From the NCBI RefSeq assembly GCF_000968685.2, contig NZ_LAKD02000078.1:1-40631 (forward strand): 40,631 nucleotides of DNA, written 5' to 3'. The translations under genes and the position numbers were made by a program. This document shows, piece after piece, positions 1-6,403 of this stretch. Positions within the stretch are counted from its first letter, which is position 1. Each line of letters begins with the position of its first letter. This stretch comes from Streptomyces antioxidans (GTDB taxonomy: Bacteria > Actinomycetota > Actinomycetes > Streptomycetales > Streptomycetaceae). The notes beneath the pieces were generated by a model. The model did no database searches. It had not been told where the DNA came from and was given only the letters and a program-made list of their open reading frames with translations.

Positions 1-219
1 ATAAGAGACAGACAGCGACCCCACCGCGACCAGCAACGGCACGGGCAGCAACACCAGCCCGAGCACGGAGGACCCACGCGAGCGCCGCCCACGGAGCCGC
101 CCACGGAGGGGAGGGAGAGGTCGGACAAGACGGACGAACAGGCCAAAACGATCGACCGGACGACGCGGAAGACGCGGATGGCGCGCCGGACGCGCACACT
201 CTGCAGATGACGCCGCCAC
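1..219 (-). CDS. possible N-terminal part of a membrane protein, cut by window edge
   Basis: Reading leftward, the frame stays open from the window edge. A GTG at 219 follows a GGGAG stretch by several bases. The translated segment is Arg/Pro-rich, then has a short hydrophobic helix ending at the edge (core VLGLVLLPVPLLVAVG), preceded by RRSRGSS. An Arg-rich start followed by one helix is what TadE/pilin-like or small secreted membrane proteins look like, but too little is visible to assign a family. The same frame also stays open upstream of 219, so the start is a guess. High GC makes open frames cheap, so this could also be non-coding. Confidence 0.3.
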   Translation of the reverse strand, partial: MAASSAECARPARHPRLPRRPVDRFGLFVRLVRPLPPLRGRLRGRRSRGSSVLGLVLLPVPLLVAVGSLSVSY

Positions 220-388
220 TTCCCGCTCCCGATGGATCGCCCAGGTCCGAATGTCATTCTCCCACCCGACACTGACGAACACAGCGCTCGGTTCGGTTCG
301 CGATCCGCGGACTTCTCCACCCCGGGCCCGCCCCCTCCCCACGATTGCGGCCCCACCCCGGAAACCCTGTAGGCTGACAGCCCCTCTG

Positions 389-460
389 GGGCGCATAGCT
401 CAGCGGTAGAGCGCTGCCCTTACAAGGCAGATGTCGGCGGTTCGAACCCGTCTGCGCCCA
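389..460 (+). tRNA. tRNA-Val, anticodon TAC
   Basis: Cloverleaf folds cleanly: acceptor GGGCGCA (389-395) pairs with TGCGCCC (453-459). The anticodon stem CTGCC/GGCAG (414-418, 426-430) holds a seven-base loop with TAC at 421-423, reading GTA. The T-arm has the TTCGAAC loop. The discriminator is A460, followed by CC then C, so a full 3' CCA is not encoded. Seventy-two bases to the discriminator. It is the only tRNA seen. The DNA immediately downstream is full of gene fragments, which fits tRNA genes being integration hot spots. Confidence 0.96.
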
Positions 461-654
461 CCCTCTCTCTACGCCTGCCTGACCCGCTGCCGCGAACAGT
501 GCGAGGGCGAGCTCGGCGCCCGCCCCGCGGATCGATCACTGTGCGCACTCCCCGCCCGGGCGACGGGCCGTGCGCCGAAACTGCGGCAAACACTGAGGTG
601 CGCGGAACGCCCCCATGCCTACGGTGCGTTTCGGATCGCGATCGGCCCGCTCGC

Positions 655-1468
655 GTCTCCGGCGTGACCGGCCTGGGCCGGTACTTCCTCGCCGAACCGT
701 CCGACCCGGCAGCCGTCCGGGACGTACTGCACCACCTCGCCACCCTCACCGAACCGGTCCGTGACCCCGACCACGGAGGACGCGGCCGACTGCCCGGCTG
801 GTTCAGCCCGCCATCGCCCCAAGCGCTGAGCGGGCCCGGCCGGGAATGGCTGCCCGACCAGGAGACCGCCATCCGTCGCCTCGCCCACTGGCTCATGAGC
901 TGGCGCCAGGACGACGAGAACACCCGGGCCGTGGTGGCCCGGCGCGGTCTCCGCCGCACAGGAACGGGCCGCCGGACGGCCCGCGTTGCAGCGCCGATCG
1001 GGTGAGGGCCGCCCGAGTTGGTGCTACGGCACCCCGGGGATCGCCCGCGCACTGCACCTCGCGGGGGTCGCGTTGGGCGAGGAGGAGTGGATACGTGGCG
1101 CCGCCGACGCGATGCGAGAGGTCCTCGCCCGCCCTGACGGCCTGCGGGGCCTGAACGATCCCGGTCTGTGCCACGGACCGGCGGGCTTGCTCCAGGTCAC
1201 CGGACGCATGGCCGAGGAGCTGGACGCCCCCGCGCTCTCCGCGCGGGCGGACGAACTCGCGGAGTGGTTGGGTGACCGCTTCACCCTCGGCTCGGTCTAC
1301 GGCTTCCCCACCGTGCTGCCCGCTGCCGGTGGTTCGCGGACCCAGGACTCACCGAACCCGCTGGAGGGCGCGGCCGGGATCGCGCTGGTCCTGCACGGAC
1401 GCGTCGCCCCGCCAGCCGGAGCTCCCGCCGAGGCCCCGGCCTGGGACGCGGCCCTGCTCCTGTCGTGA
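655..1468 (+). pseudogene. lanC-like lanthipeptide cyclase, broken
   Basis: LanC-like zinc enzymes add Cys thiols onto dehydrated Ser/Thr in lanthipeptides. Two frames together give a LanC-like protein. Frame one has GVTGLGRYF, LATLTEPV and AIRRLAHWLMSW (to about 985). The next frame has WCYGTPG and LCHGPAGLL, the Cys and Cys-His zinc ligands, and runs to a natural-looking end at 1468 (WDAALLLS). The reading shifts near 985-1010. The segment between LPGW and the DQETAIRRL helix, which normally holds the N-F/L-G-x-x-H-G motif, is missing. The usual N-terminal 100 or so residues are not recognisable in 463-654, where I see nothing else. A pseudogene with at least a frameshift and a deletion. 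Confidence 0.75.
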
Positions 1469-1474
1469 GGCCGC

Positions 1475-1570
1475 GTCGGGGATGCCTGACCGGATGCGGC
1501 AGGTCCGCACGAGGTGGTCGGCCATGTGCCGCCGCAGTTCGTCGGCGGACGGCGCGTTGGTGATGCTCAC
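1475..1570 (-). pseudogene. N-terminal scrap of a methyltransferase (FxLD-lanthipeptide type?)
   Basis: A GTG start at 1570 begins a peptide starting MSITNAPSADELRRHMADHL and continuing VRTCRIRSG. This resembles the first helix of isoaspartyl-type methyltransferases, including those annotated as FxLD-system methyltransferases, which normally continue into a 350-400 residue enzyme. Similarity stops after about 30 residues, where the frame runs antisense into the 3' end of the lanC remnant. The gene therefore looks cut at about 1475. The start overlaps the stop of an upstream fragment as GTGA. The family call rests on a short stretch and is tentative. Confidence 0.35.
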
Positions 1571-1665
1571 GGATGGGCCCTTTCCAGTAGGTCAGCGAGT
1601 GCTCGGGCGATGCGCTTGGGGATCTCGCACGGCTTGTACGTCAAGCTGTGCCGCCGCCACGGTCT
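1567..1665 (-). pseudogene. C-terminal fragment of an unknown small protein
   Basis: Leftward frame ending with TGA at 1567, overlapping the GTG of the next fragment. It reads RPWRRHSLTYKPCEIPKRIA followed by RALADLLERAHP. The composition looks like real protein and the GTGA junction is typical of an operon, but no start codon or ribosome site is evident before the 1676-1717 hairpin. I do not recognise the family. Probably the tail of the gene preceding the methyltransferase scrap. Confidence 0.3.
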
Positions 1666-1675
1666 CTTCTGTGAG

Positions 1676-1717
1676 GGGACTCCGGCCCCGCGGTCCTGTT
1701 TTCGGGGCCGGAGTCCC
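1676..1717. terminator. strong hairpin, terminator-like
   Basis: A perfect 15-bp inverted repeat: GGGACTCCGGCCCCG (1676-1690) and its complement (1703-1717) around a 12-base loop. There is no U-tract, as is common in Streptomyces. It lies about 115 bases beyond the end of the leftward four-gene operon and between it and the gene remnants. Confidence 0.6.
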
Positions 1718-1833
1718 TGCCCTGTGGGCGGTGGCCGCGCCTGGGCCGCACCGACCGCAGGGTGTCTAGGGGCGGGCCGCAGCGCGCCGTCGGCCGGTAC
1801 GGGGGCGCGTGGCGGGTGGCTGCCGACGGTGCC

Positions 1834-2010
1834 TCATCCGTCCTTCCCTGCCCGCGCCCGCCGGGCGGCCTCCTCATGGGCGCGGAGCAGCCGTTCGCCC
1901 TCCGAGCAGACAGCACCGGGGGTCCGGCAGGCCGGGCAGCCCGCCGCGTGCTCCAGGGCGGCGCGCCACTCGGTCCCGGCCACGGTCGGGTCGTTGGAGG
2001 TCGTCGTCAT
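1834..2010 (-). CDS. 58-aa small protein with CxxC motif, last gene of XRE operon
   Basis: A 58-residue protein with Cys25, Cys28 and Cys35 (GCPACRTPGAVC), then a charged, Arg/Ala-rich helix. The Cys pattern suggests metal binding or a redox or structural role, but no family is recognised. The ATG at 2010 overlaps the TGA of the XRE gene upstream by four bases (ATGA), so it is very likely translated by coupling. Short Cys-containing proteins encoded just after XRE-DUF5753 regulators are common in Streptomyces and usually uncharacterised. It is too short to be scored well by length, but its junction and codon bias support it. Confidence 0.65.
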   Translation of the reverse strand: MTTTSNDPTVAGTEWRAALEHAAGCPACRTPGAVCSEGERLLRAHEEAARRARAGKDG

Positions 2011-2885
2011 GGCGTCAGCTCCTCCAACAGGGGGTCGGTCTTTGGGTCCCTGGCCAGTTGCTCGAACCGCCTGCGGGCTATGTCCAGCAGTGCGGCGCTC
2101 GCCTTGAGATCCTTGGCGGTGGCGAGTCCGGCGGCGAGGCAGTCGCGCGCCGTCTGACTGTCGGCTCCGGTGGTGTAGATGGCGTTCCAGATCTCTTCGG
2201 CGAAGAGCTCTTGCCCGTGGAGGTGGAAGCGGTGCAGGGTGCCCGACGGCGGGAGGACCCCGGCTTGGAAGGGCACCACCAGGATTCGCGGGCCGTGCGG
2301 GGACTCCTGCAGGCGCTGCAGATAGGCCATCTGTGCTGCCATCGCGGCCGGGTTCGCGAACGTCCGCAGGAGCATCGCCCCGTCGAGGATGACGGTGATG
2401 TCCTGTCGGGTCTGGCCCGGGAGCACGGTGTGTGGCGGGATCCGCTGGGGTTGGGTGGCGGTGGTCAGAAGGGTCAGATGGTCCACGGGGCAGCCCATGG
2501 TCTGCACGATGCGCGGCACGGTGGCCGAGGCGTAGACGCAGATGGCGGTTGCGTGGTGTTCGCACGCGCGCAGCCGGTCCACCCAGCCTTCGGTGTTGTC
2601 GTGGATGGTGCCTGCAGCACGCTCGGGGTCTCTTGACTGCCAGTCTGTCCAGCGCGGGGCGTCGGCGATGCTGGGCCAGTCGGTCACTCCGTAGAGCCTG
2701 GCCAGTGTGGCTACCTCCTGCCAGCGGTGTCCCGCCTGGCCGGTCTCCATCCGGCTCAGTGTGCTCTCTGAGCTGCCGATCGCCTCGGCTGCTTCGGCGG
2801 CCGTGGTGCCCTTGGCCAGCCGGAGCGAGCGCAGGTAGGCACCCAGGACGAGGGCTGCGGGGCCGTGTTCGGGGGTGGTGGTCAT
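2007..2885 (-). CDS. XRE-family regulator with DUF5753 C-terminus
   Basis: 292 residues. Residues 15-60 form a helix-turn-helix of the XRE/Cro type (EAAEAIGSSESTLSRMETGQ). The remainder, from about residue 100, has the composition and motifs of DUF5753 (VPRIVQT, a predicted ligand-binding or effector domain paired with XRE in actinomycetes). It would bind DNA in the cytoplasm. The start at 2885 is chosen because its ATG overlaps the TGA of the preceding gene as ATGA; a longer frame to 3059 only reads into that gene. Family members usually sit beside DUF397 proteins; here the partners are different small proteins. A likely operator is at 3785-3801. Confidence 0.88.
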   Translation of the reverse strand: MTTTPEHGPAALVLGAYLRSLRLAKGTTAAEAAEAIGSSESTLSRMETGQAGHRWQEVATLARLYGVTDWPSIADAPRWTDWQSRDPERAAGTIHDNTEGWVDRLRACEHHATAICVYASATVPRIVQTMGCPVDHLTLLTTATQPQRIPPHTVLPGQTRQDITVILDGAMLLRTFANPAAMAAQMAYLQRLQESPHGPRILVVPFQAGVLPPSGTLHRFHLHGQELFAEEIWNAIYTTGADSQTARDCLAAGLATAKDLKASAALLDIARRRFEQLARDPKTDPLLEELTP

Positions 2886-3502
2886 CGGGTCCTGCCGTGA
2901 TGGAGGGCACGGCGCATGGCGGCGGCCTGGGCGACGGCGTCGCGCGGGTAGTCCCGGGCATGGGTCGGGCAGGCGTAGAGGGTCGTGCTGGCGACGCTGC
3001 CGCTGTGCTCGATGGCGACGGGGACGGGCTCGTCGGTGGGGAGCTGGCAGCGGTAGCACAGCTGTCGGCCGTCCGGCTCCGGGCCGAGGACGTCATCCAG
3101 GGCCTGGCGCAGAGCGCGGATCAGGTGATGGGTGTCGGTCAGGTACCGGCCGGGGCCGAGTGGGATCCGCCAGTACGTTTGGTGGTCGGCCCTCCAGGAG
3201 GCGGGCGGTACGCCGAGGAGGGTGCCCTCGTCGGCGAGCTCGGCGAGTACGCGGACCTGGCGCATGCGCCAACTACGGGCGGTGGCCGTGGCGGTGTCGA
3301 TGAGCCAGTACGTCTTGCCGTAGGTGTTGTCCTGGATGACGGCTCCGGACCGGTCGCCGAGCAGGTCCAGCGCGCGGTCGGCGACCGGGGTGGGCGCGGA
3401 GATGGCGTCCCACCATATGCCCACCGGTAACGCCTCGACGTCCTCGGTGTTCGGTGGTGCCCACGGCGGGGTTTGGGTCGTCACATCGGGCTCCGTGCTC
3501 AT
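2882..3502 (-). CDS. 206-aa protein with putative C-terminal zinc ribbon
   Basis: Function unknown. Residues 28-75 (GIWWDAISAP, ALDLLGDRSGAVIQD, YWLID) match a pattern I associate with actinobacterial hypothetical proteins found near XRE regulators, some likened to primase-polymerase N-terminal domains; that link is weak. Residues 149-181 carry Cys149, Cys152, Cys178 and His181 (CYRC and CPTH), a plausible zinc ribbon. It overlaps both neighbours by ATGA, so its expression is tied to the XRE regulator. No signal peptide or membrane segment is visible. Confidence 0.75.
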   Translation of the reverse strand: MSTEPDVTTQTPPWAPPNTEDVEALPVGIWWDAISAPTPVADRALDLLGDRSGAVIQDNTYGKTYWLIDTATATARSWRMRQVRVLAELADEGTLLGVPPASWRADHQTYWRIPLGPGRYLTDTHHLIRALRQALDDVLGPEPDGRQLCYRCQLPTDEPVPVAIEHSGSVASTTLYACPTHARDYPRDAVAQAAAMRRALHHGRTR

Positions 3503-3720
3503 CGGGCAGCGGCTACCGAGATGGCACGGCCAGCGGTCGGCACGGACAGGAACTCCTGCAGCTCCGTGGCCTCAGTATGGGACAGCACCAAGTCCACATC
3601 GCCCTGGTGCTGGTCGAGGTGGAAAAGGGACAGCGGCACGTGGACCTCCCCGGTGCCGCTGTCGGTGATCACCAACGCCCCGCGGCGGGGCGATGCGTGC
3701 CACTGTGCGACGCTAGCCAT
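3499..3720 (-). CDS. 73-aa unknown protein, first gene of XRE operon
   Basis: A 73-residue protein beginning MASVAQWHASPRRGALVITD, with a later EVHVPLSLFHLDQHQGDVDL stretch. It is predicted to be mostly beta strand with a C-terminal helix (HTEATELQEFL). It is not the DUF397 protein usually paired with XRE-DUF5753 regulators: the Trp-x-Lys-Ser-Ser-Tyr and Cys-Val-Glu motifs are absent. Its stop overlaps the next ATG (ATGA at 3499-3502). The 99-base gap upstream to 3820 holds a palindrome and is the only place for the operon promoter. Confidence 0.65.
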   Translation of the reverse strand: MASVAQWHASPRRGALVITDSGTGEVHVPLSLFHLDQHQGDVDLVLSHTEATELQEFLSVPTAGRAISVAAAR

Positions 3721-3784
3721 AACGGCCCCTCGGTTGACGCTCTGTTAAGGAGTTGTCACCGTAGGGTGCTAGTGGATTGCGGAG

Positions 3785-3818
3785 GGGGACAATCTGTCCC
3801 CGCTATGTGAGCTGTCCC
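3785..3818. promoter_or_regulatory. putative XRE operator: GGGGACA-N3-TGTCCCC plus half site
   Basis: Perfect 7-bp arms GGGGACA (3785-3791) and TGTCCCC (3795-3801) around ATC. A further CTGTCCC lies at 3812-3818, exactly 18 bases after the CTGTCCC at 3794-3800. The cluster sits 65-100 bases upstream of the first gene of the four-gene operon, where an XRE dimer could control transcription. Assignment to the operon's own regulator is inference. Confidence 0.55.
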
Positions 3819-3819
3819 T

Positions 3820-5052
3820 CTACCCAACGGCCGTCACGCCCACTGCCTCGGCGAGCCGAGCGGCCTCTGGGCGAAGCGCCCGCGGCGCCTTACGCCATAG
3901 ATCAGCGGCGACCGTGCGGGCGGACGGCGTGTAGGCGACCGTCTCAGCGCCGATCGCATGCGCGATCTTCATCACGTGCAGCGCCGCGGTACGGTCCCCA
4001 CGCTGCAGGTGGCCGCGCGCCACTTCGACCCACAGGCGCGCCCGCCGCTCCTTCGAAGGCATCACGTCCGGGTCCACCTCATCCGCGAGCGAGAGCGCCT
4101 TTCCGGACGTACGCAGATCCGTGGCCACGGAGACGGCGTGGAAGTCGACGTTCGCCCGCCCGAACACTGTCGACGGGTGCACGTAGGCGGCGGGCAACGA
4201 CTTGGCGACCTGGTTGCCCGCGTCCCAGTACCGCCACGCGTTGCCCTCCTGGCCCTCGCGAGCGCACGTCACCGCGGCGTGCAGCTGCAACGCGCCGTAG
4301 ACCCCTCGCCAGTCCTCAGGGGCCCCGTCCAGGTGGGGGCGGAGAAGATCCGCGGCTTCGGTCGCCACCCGCAGGGCCTCGTCTGGGTAGGACGTTTCGC
4401 GCAGGATGTTGCCCATGTTCCACGCGGCGGCTGCGATGGCGGCGGGGTCGTCGGCCTGGTGGGCGGCGGCGAGCGCCCGGTCCGCCACGACCCATGCGAG
4501 TTCGGCCGGAGCTACGTATGCGGTGGCCTGGCCGGTGAGCCGGTAGACGTCGGCGAGGGCGACGTGGGCGGTACGGCGGTCGTCGCCCTCGAGCGTGCGT
4601 GCGGCGGTCTCTGCTTGGCGGATGAGGTCGGGCAGCAGCGCGCCGACTTCGGTGCGATTCCGCTCGGACGTGTGCCACAGGTGCCACGTCTGGTCAATGC
4701 GGCCCTGGAGTACGGCGACGTTGACGGGGGCTGACGGGGACGGGGCGAAACTCCGCTCCATCACCGCGCCCCAGATCTCGGGCATGGCGGGATGGTTGAG
4801 CCTGCCGAGAGGCACGGGCTGAACGACCCCAGGCGGGCCGCCGGTGAGCAGGGAAAGATCCGAGAGCTGGAGCGCGGCCGCCAGGCGCAGGAGCAGCGTA
4901 TGAGACCTCAGCTCACGCTCGCCTCGCTCGATCTTCTTCAACCAGTCGGGGCCGCGTCCGCAGAGCCCTGCGAGAACGGCGCGGCTCATCCCTCGGGATT
5001 CGCGCAGGAGTTCAATGGTCTCGCCCATGCTGAGGTCTTCGGGGATTTCCAC
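3820..5052 (-). CDS. XRE-type regulator with TPR-like C-terminal region
   Basis: 410 residues starting at a GTG with GAGGGGG eight bases upstream. Residues 8-60 form an HTH (IELLRESRGMSRAVLAGLCG, then DWLKKIERGE). The remaining 330 residues are Ala-rich helical pairs (AVADRALAAAHQADD type) of the kind seen in transcriptional regulators with tetratricopeptide-like sensor regions. Such proteins often respond to peptides or small molecules, but nothing here shows the ligand. It is transcribed in the same direction as the four-gene operon downstream and separated from it by 99 bases with an operator-like palindrome, so the two XRE proteins may share one regulon. 5053-5206 holds its upstream region; no clear promoter was seen there. 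Confidence 0.82.
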   Translation of the reverse strand: MEIPEDLSMGETIELLRESRGMSRAVLAGLCGRGPDWLKKIERGERELRSHTLLLRLAAALQLSDLSLLTGGPPGVVQPVPLGRLNHPAMPEIWGAVMERSFAPSPSAPVNVAVLQGRIDQTWHLWHTSERNRTEVGALLPDLIRQAETAARTLEGDDRRTAHVALADVYRLTGQATAYVAPAELAWVVADRALAAAHQADDPAAIAAAAWNMGNILRETSYPDEALRVATEAADLLRPHLDGAPEDWRGVYGALQLHAAVTCAREGQEGNAWRYWDAGNQVAKSLPAAYVHPSTVFGRANVDFHAVSVATDLRTSGKALSLADEVDPDVMPSKERRARLWVEVARGHLQRGDRTAALHVMKIAHAIGAETVAYTPSARTVAADLWRKAPRALRPEAARLAEAVGVTAVG

Positions 5053-5206
5053 GGGTGCCCCCTCGGTGGCGTCGGTCTCGTCAGGGTACGGCCGCCGCCT
5101 CGCCCTGGGCAGGGCACTTCATGGGAGACGTGAGAGAGCCCTGTCGCGCGAACGTCAGGAGAGGCCGCGGTGAAGCGGTCGTGGCTCTGGCCGGGGGCTG
5201 GGGGAC

Positions 5207-6307
5207 TCACTCGGGCCGTTGTGCGGGTAGTGGGCGGAGCGTGGGCCAGCGGGTGAGCATCGCGTCGCGCATGGCCGAGGCGAGCCGGCCCAGGTGCTCG
5301 AGTTCGCTGCCGTTCGTGGTCATCTGGGCGACGATCCCCAGGCGGTGGGCGAGCCGTTGCCGGGCCGTCGCCGTGCCCCACCGCCAGTCCCGGTGGGGGA
5401 GCTCGGACAGGTGGTCGGTGGTTCCCCGGTGGGCTCGCTCGACGAGTGCGTCTCCTCGGAGCAGCCAGCCCGCGCACGCGTCGGTGAGGTCGCCCTGGAT
5501 GTCGGTGCCCGTCGCCTGGCGCCAGGCGGTGCGGTACGCGGCCTCCGCCGCGTTCAGCAGGGGCTGGGCCGGGGCCGTGGCGCACCAGCAGGTCGGGAAG
5601 CCGATGCGGAGGTAGGCGAGTTCCATGAGCCCATTGCCGAGCGCGGCCTGTTCGAAGTCGATGAACCTGACCCCGCTGGCGGTGTGGAGGTCGTTGCCGG
5701 GGCAGGGATCGCCGTGCAGCAGGGCATGCCCGGGCGCGTGGGCCAGGCGGTTGACGAGGGCGTCCAGTTCGGTCCGTACCGCCTCGTGCGGCTTGGTCCG
5801 CGCCCCGTCGGGCGCCGTGCGGCCGAGTGTCTGGGCCAGCCCGAGGAAGGCGTCGATGTCCTCTCTTGTGGGGCCGGACCAGGCGGGGAGTAGGCCGATG
5901 TCAGCTGGACTGGTGGCCGCGTGGAGCCGGGCCAGCGACTCGGCGTAGCCGATCACCCAGTCGTCGGCGGGCGGCTGTTCGCCCAAGTCCTCCAGGACCA
6001 GCACCCGTTCGGCGGGGTCGGTGCCGAGGAGCCTTGGTGCGACGGGCGGGTCGACCCGGGACGCGAGCCGTAACGCGGCCACCTCCCGGGCGTACCTCTC
6101 GGCGGCCTCCGGACCCTCGGTGAGCTGCTTGACCACCACGACCGCCACCGGCGTGCCGGACAGCTCGGCCCGCCACACCCGCGATCGCGGACTGCTGTCC
6201 AGCCTGCGCGCCCGGCGGGGCGAACCCAGTTCGGCCCGCAGCTTCTCCCCGAACGGCAGCTTCTCCCCGAACGGCGACTGCTCCCCGAACGGCGGCGGTG
6301 CGCACAT
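5207..6307 (-). CDS. APH-family phosphotransferase
   Basis: 366 residues with the protein-kinase-like fold of the aminoglycoside/choline kinase superfamily. Visible: VVVVKQL (Lys60, likely nucleotide Lys), VLVLEDLGE hinge around 103-110, the Brenner motif HGDPCPGND at 198-206 (catalytic Asp, Asn) and IDFE at 216-219 (metal Asp). The substrate cannot be told: many members are not antibiotic kinases. The first 25 residues contain three copies of a P-F-G-E unit from an 18-bp tandem repeat, so the true start may be further in. The frame continues far upstream to 7660, but that part is antisense to the regulator and is rejected. It is divergent from the AfsR-like gene, with a 10-bp inverted repeat over its start. 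Confidence 0.85.
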   Translation of the reverse strand: MCAPPPFGEQSPFGEKLPFGEKLRAELGSPRRARRLDSSPRSRVWRAELSGTPVAVVVVKQLTEGPEAAERYAREVAALRLASRVDPPVAPRLLGTDPAERVLVLEDLGEQPPADDWVIGYAESLARLHAATSPADIGLLPAWSGPTREDIDAFLGLAQTLGRTAPDGARTKPHEAVRTELDALVNRLAHAPGHALLHGDPCPGNDLHTASGVRFIDFEQAALGNGLMELAYLRIGFPTCWCATAPAQPLLNAAEAAYRTAWRQATGTDIQGDLTDACAGWLLRGDALVERAHRGTTDHLSELPHRDWRWGTATARQRLAHRLGIVAQMTTNGSELEHLGRLASAMRDAMLTRWPTLRPLPAQRPE

Positions 6308-6329
6308 GGCCCGATCCTCCCATGTGCGC
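6300..6329. promoter_or_regulatory. 10-bp perfect inverted repeat in divergent APH/AfsR intergenic region
   Basis: GCGCACATGG (6300-6309) and its exact complement CCATGTGCGC (6320-6329) are separated by 10 bases, so the half-sites are centred two helical turns apart (20 bp). The left arm covers the APH start codon. This geometry suits a dimeric repressor, or a hairpin in the APH leader RNA. Confidence 0.5.
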
Positions 6330-6403
6330 GAGCCATCAGGCCGCCTCCTCGAGCCCATCGGCGCCCGAGGTGCCTCGCGCCGCACCCGTGGCAAAATCAG
6401 CGG

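Noticed and set aside
389..460. tRNA as attachment site of an integrated element spanning the window
   Set aside because: No integrase or excisionase is visible and I did not see a second copy of the tRNA 3' end, so no element boundaries can be given.
5207..6307. Aminoglycoside resistance gene
   Set aside because: The APH fold is clear, but nothing in the sequence identifies an antibiotic substrate, and non-resistance kinases share it.
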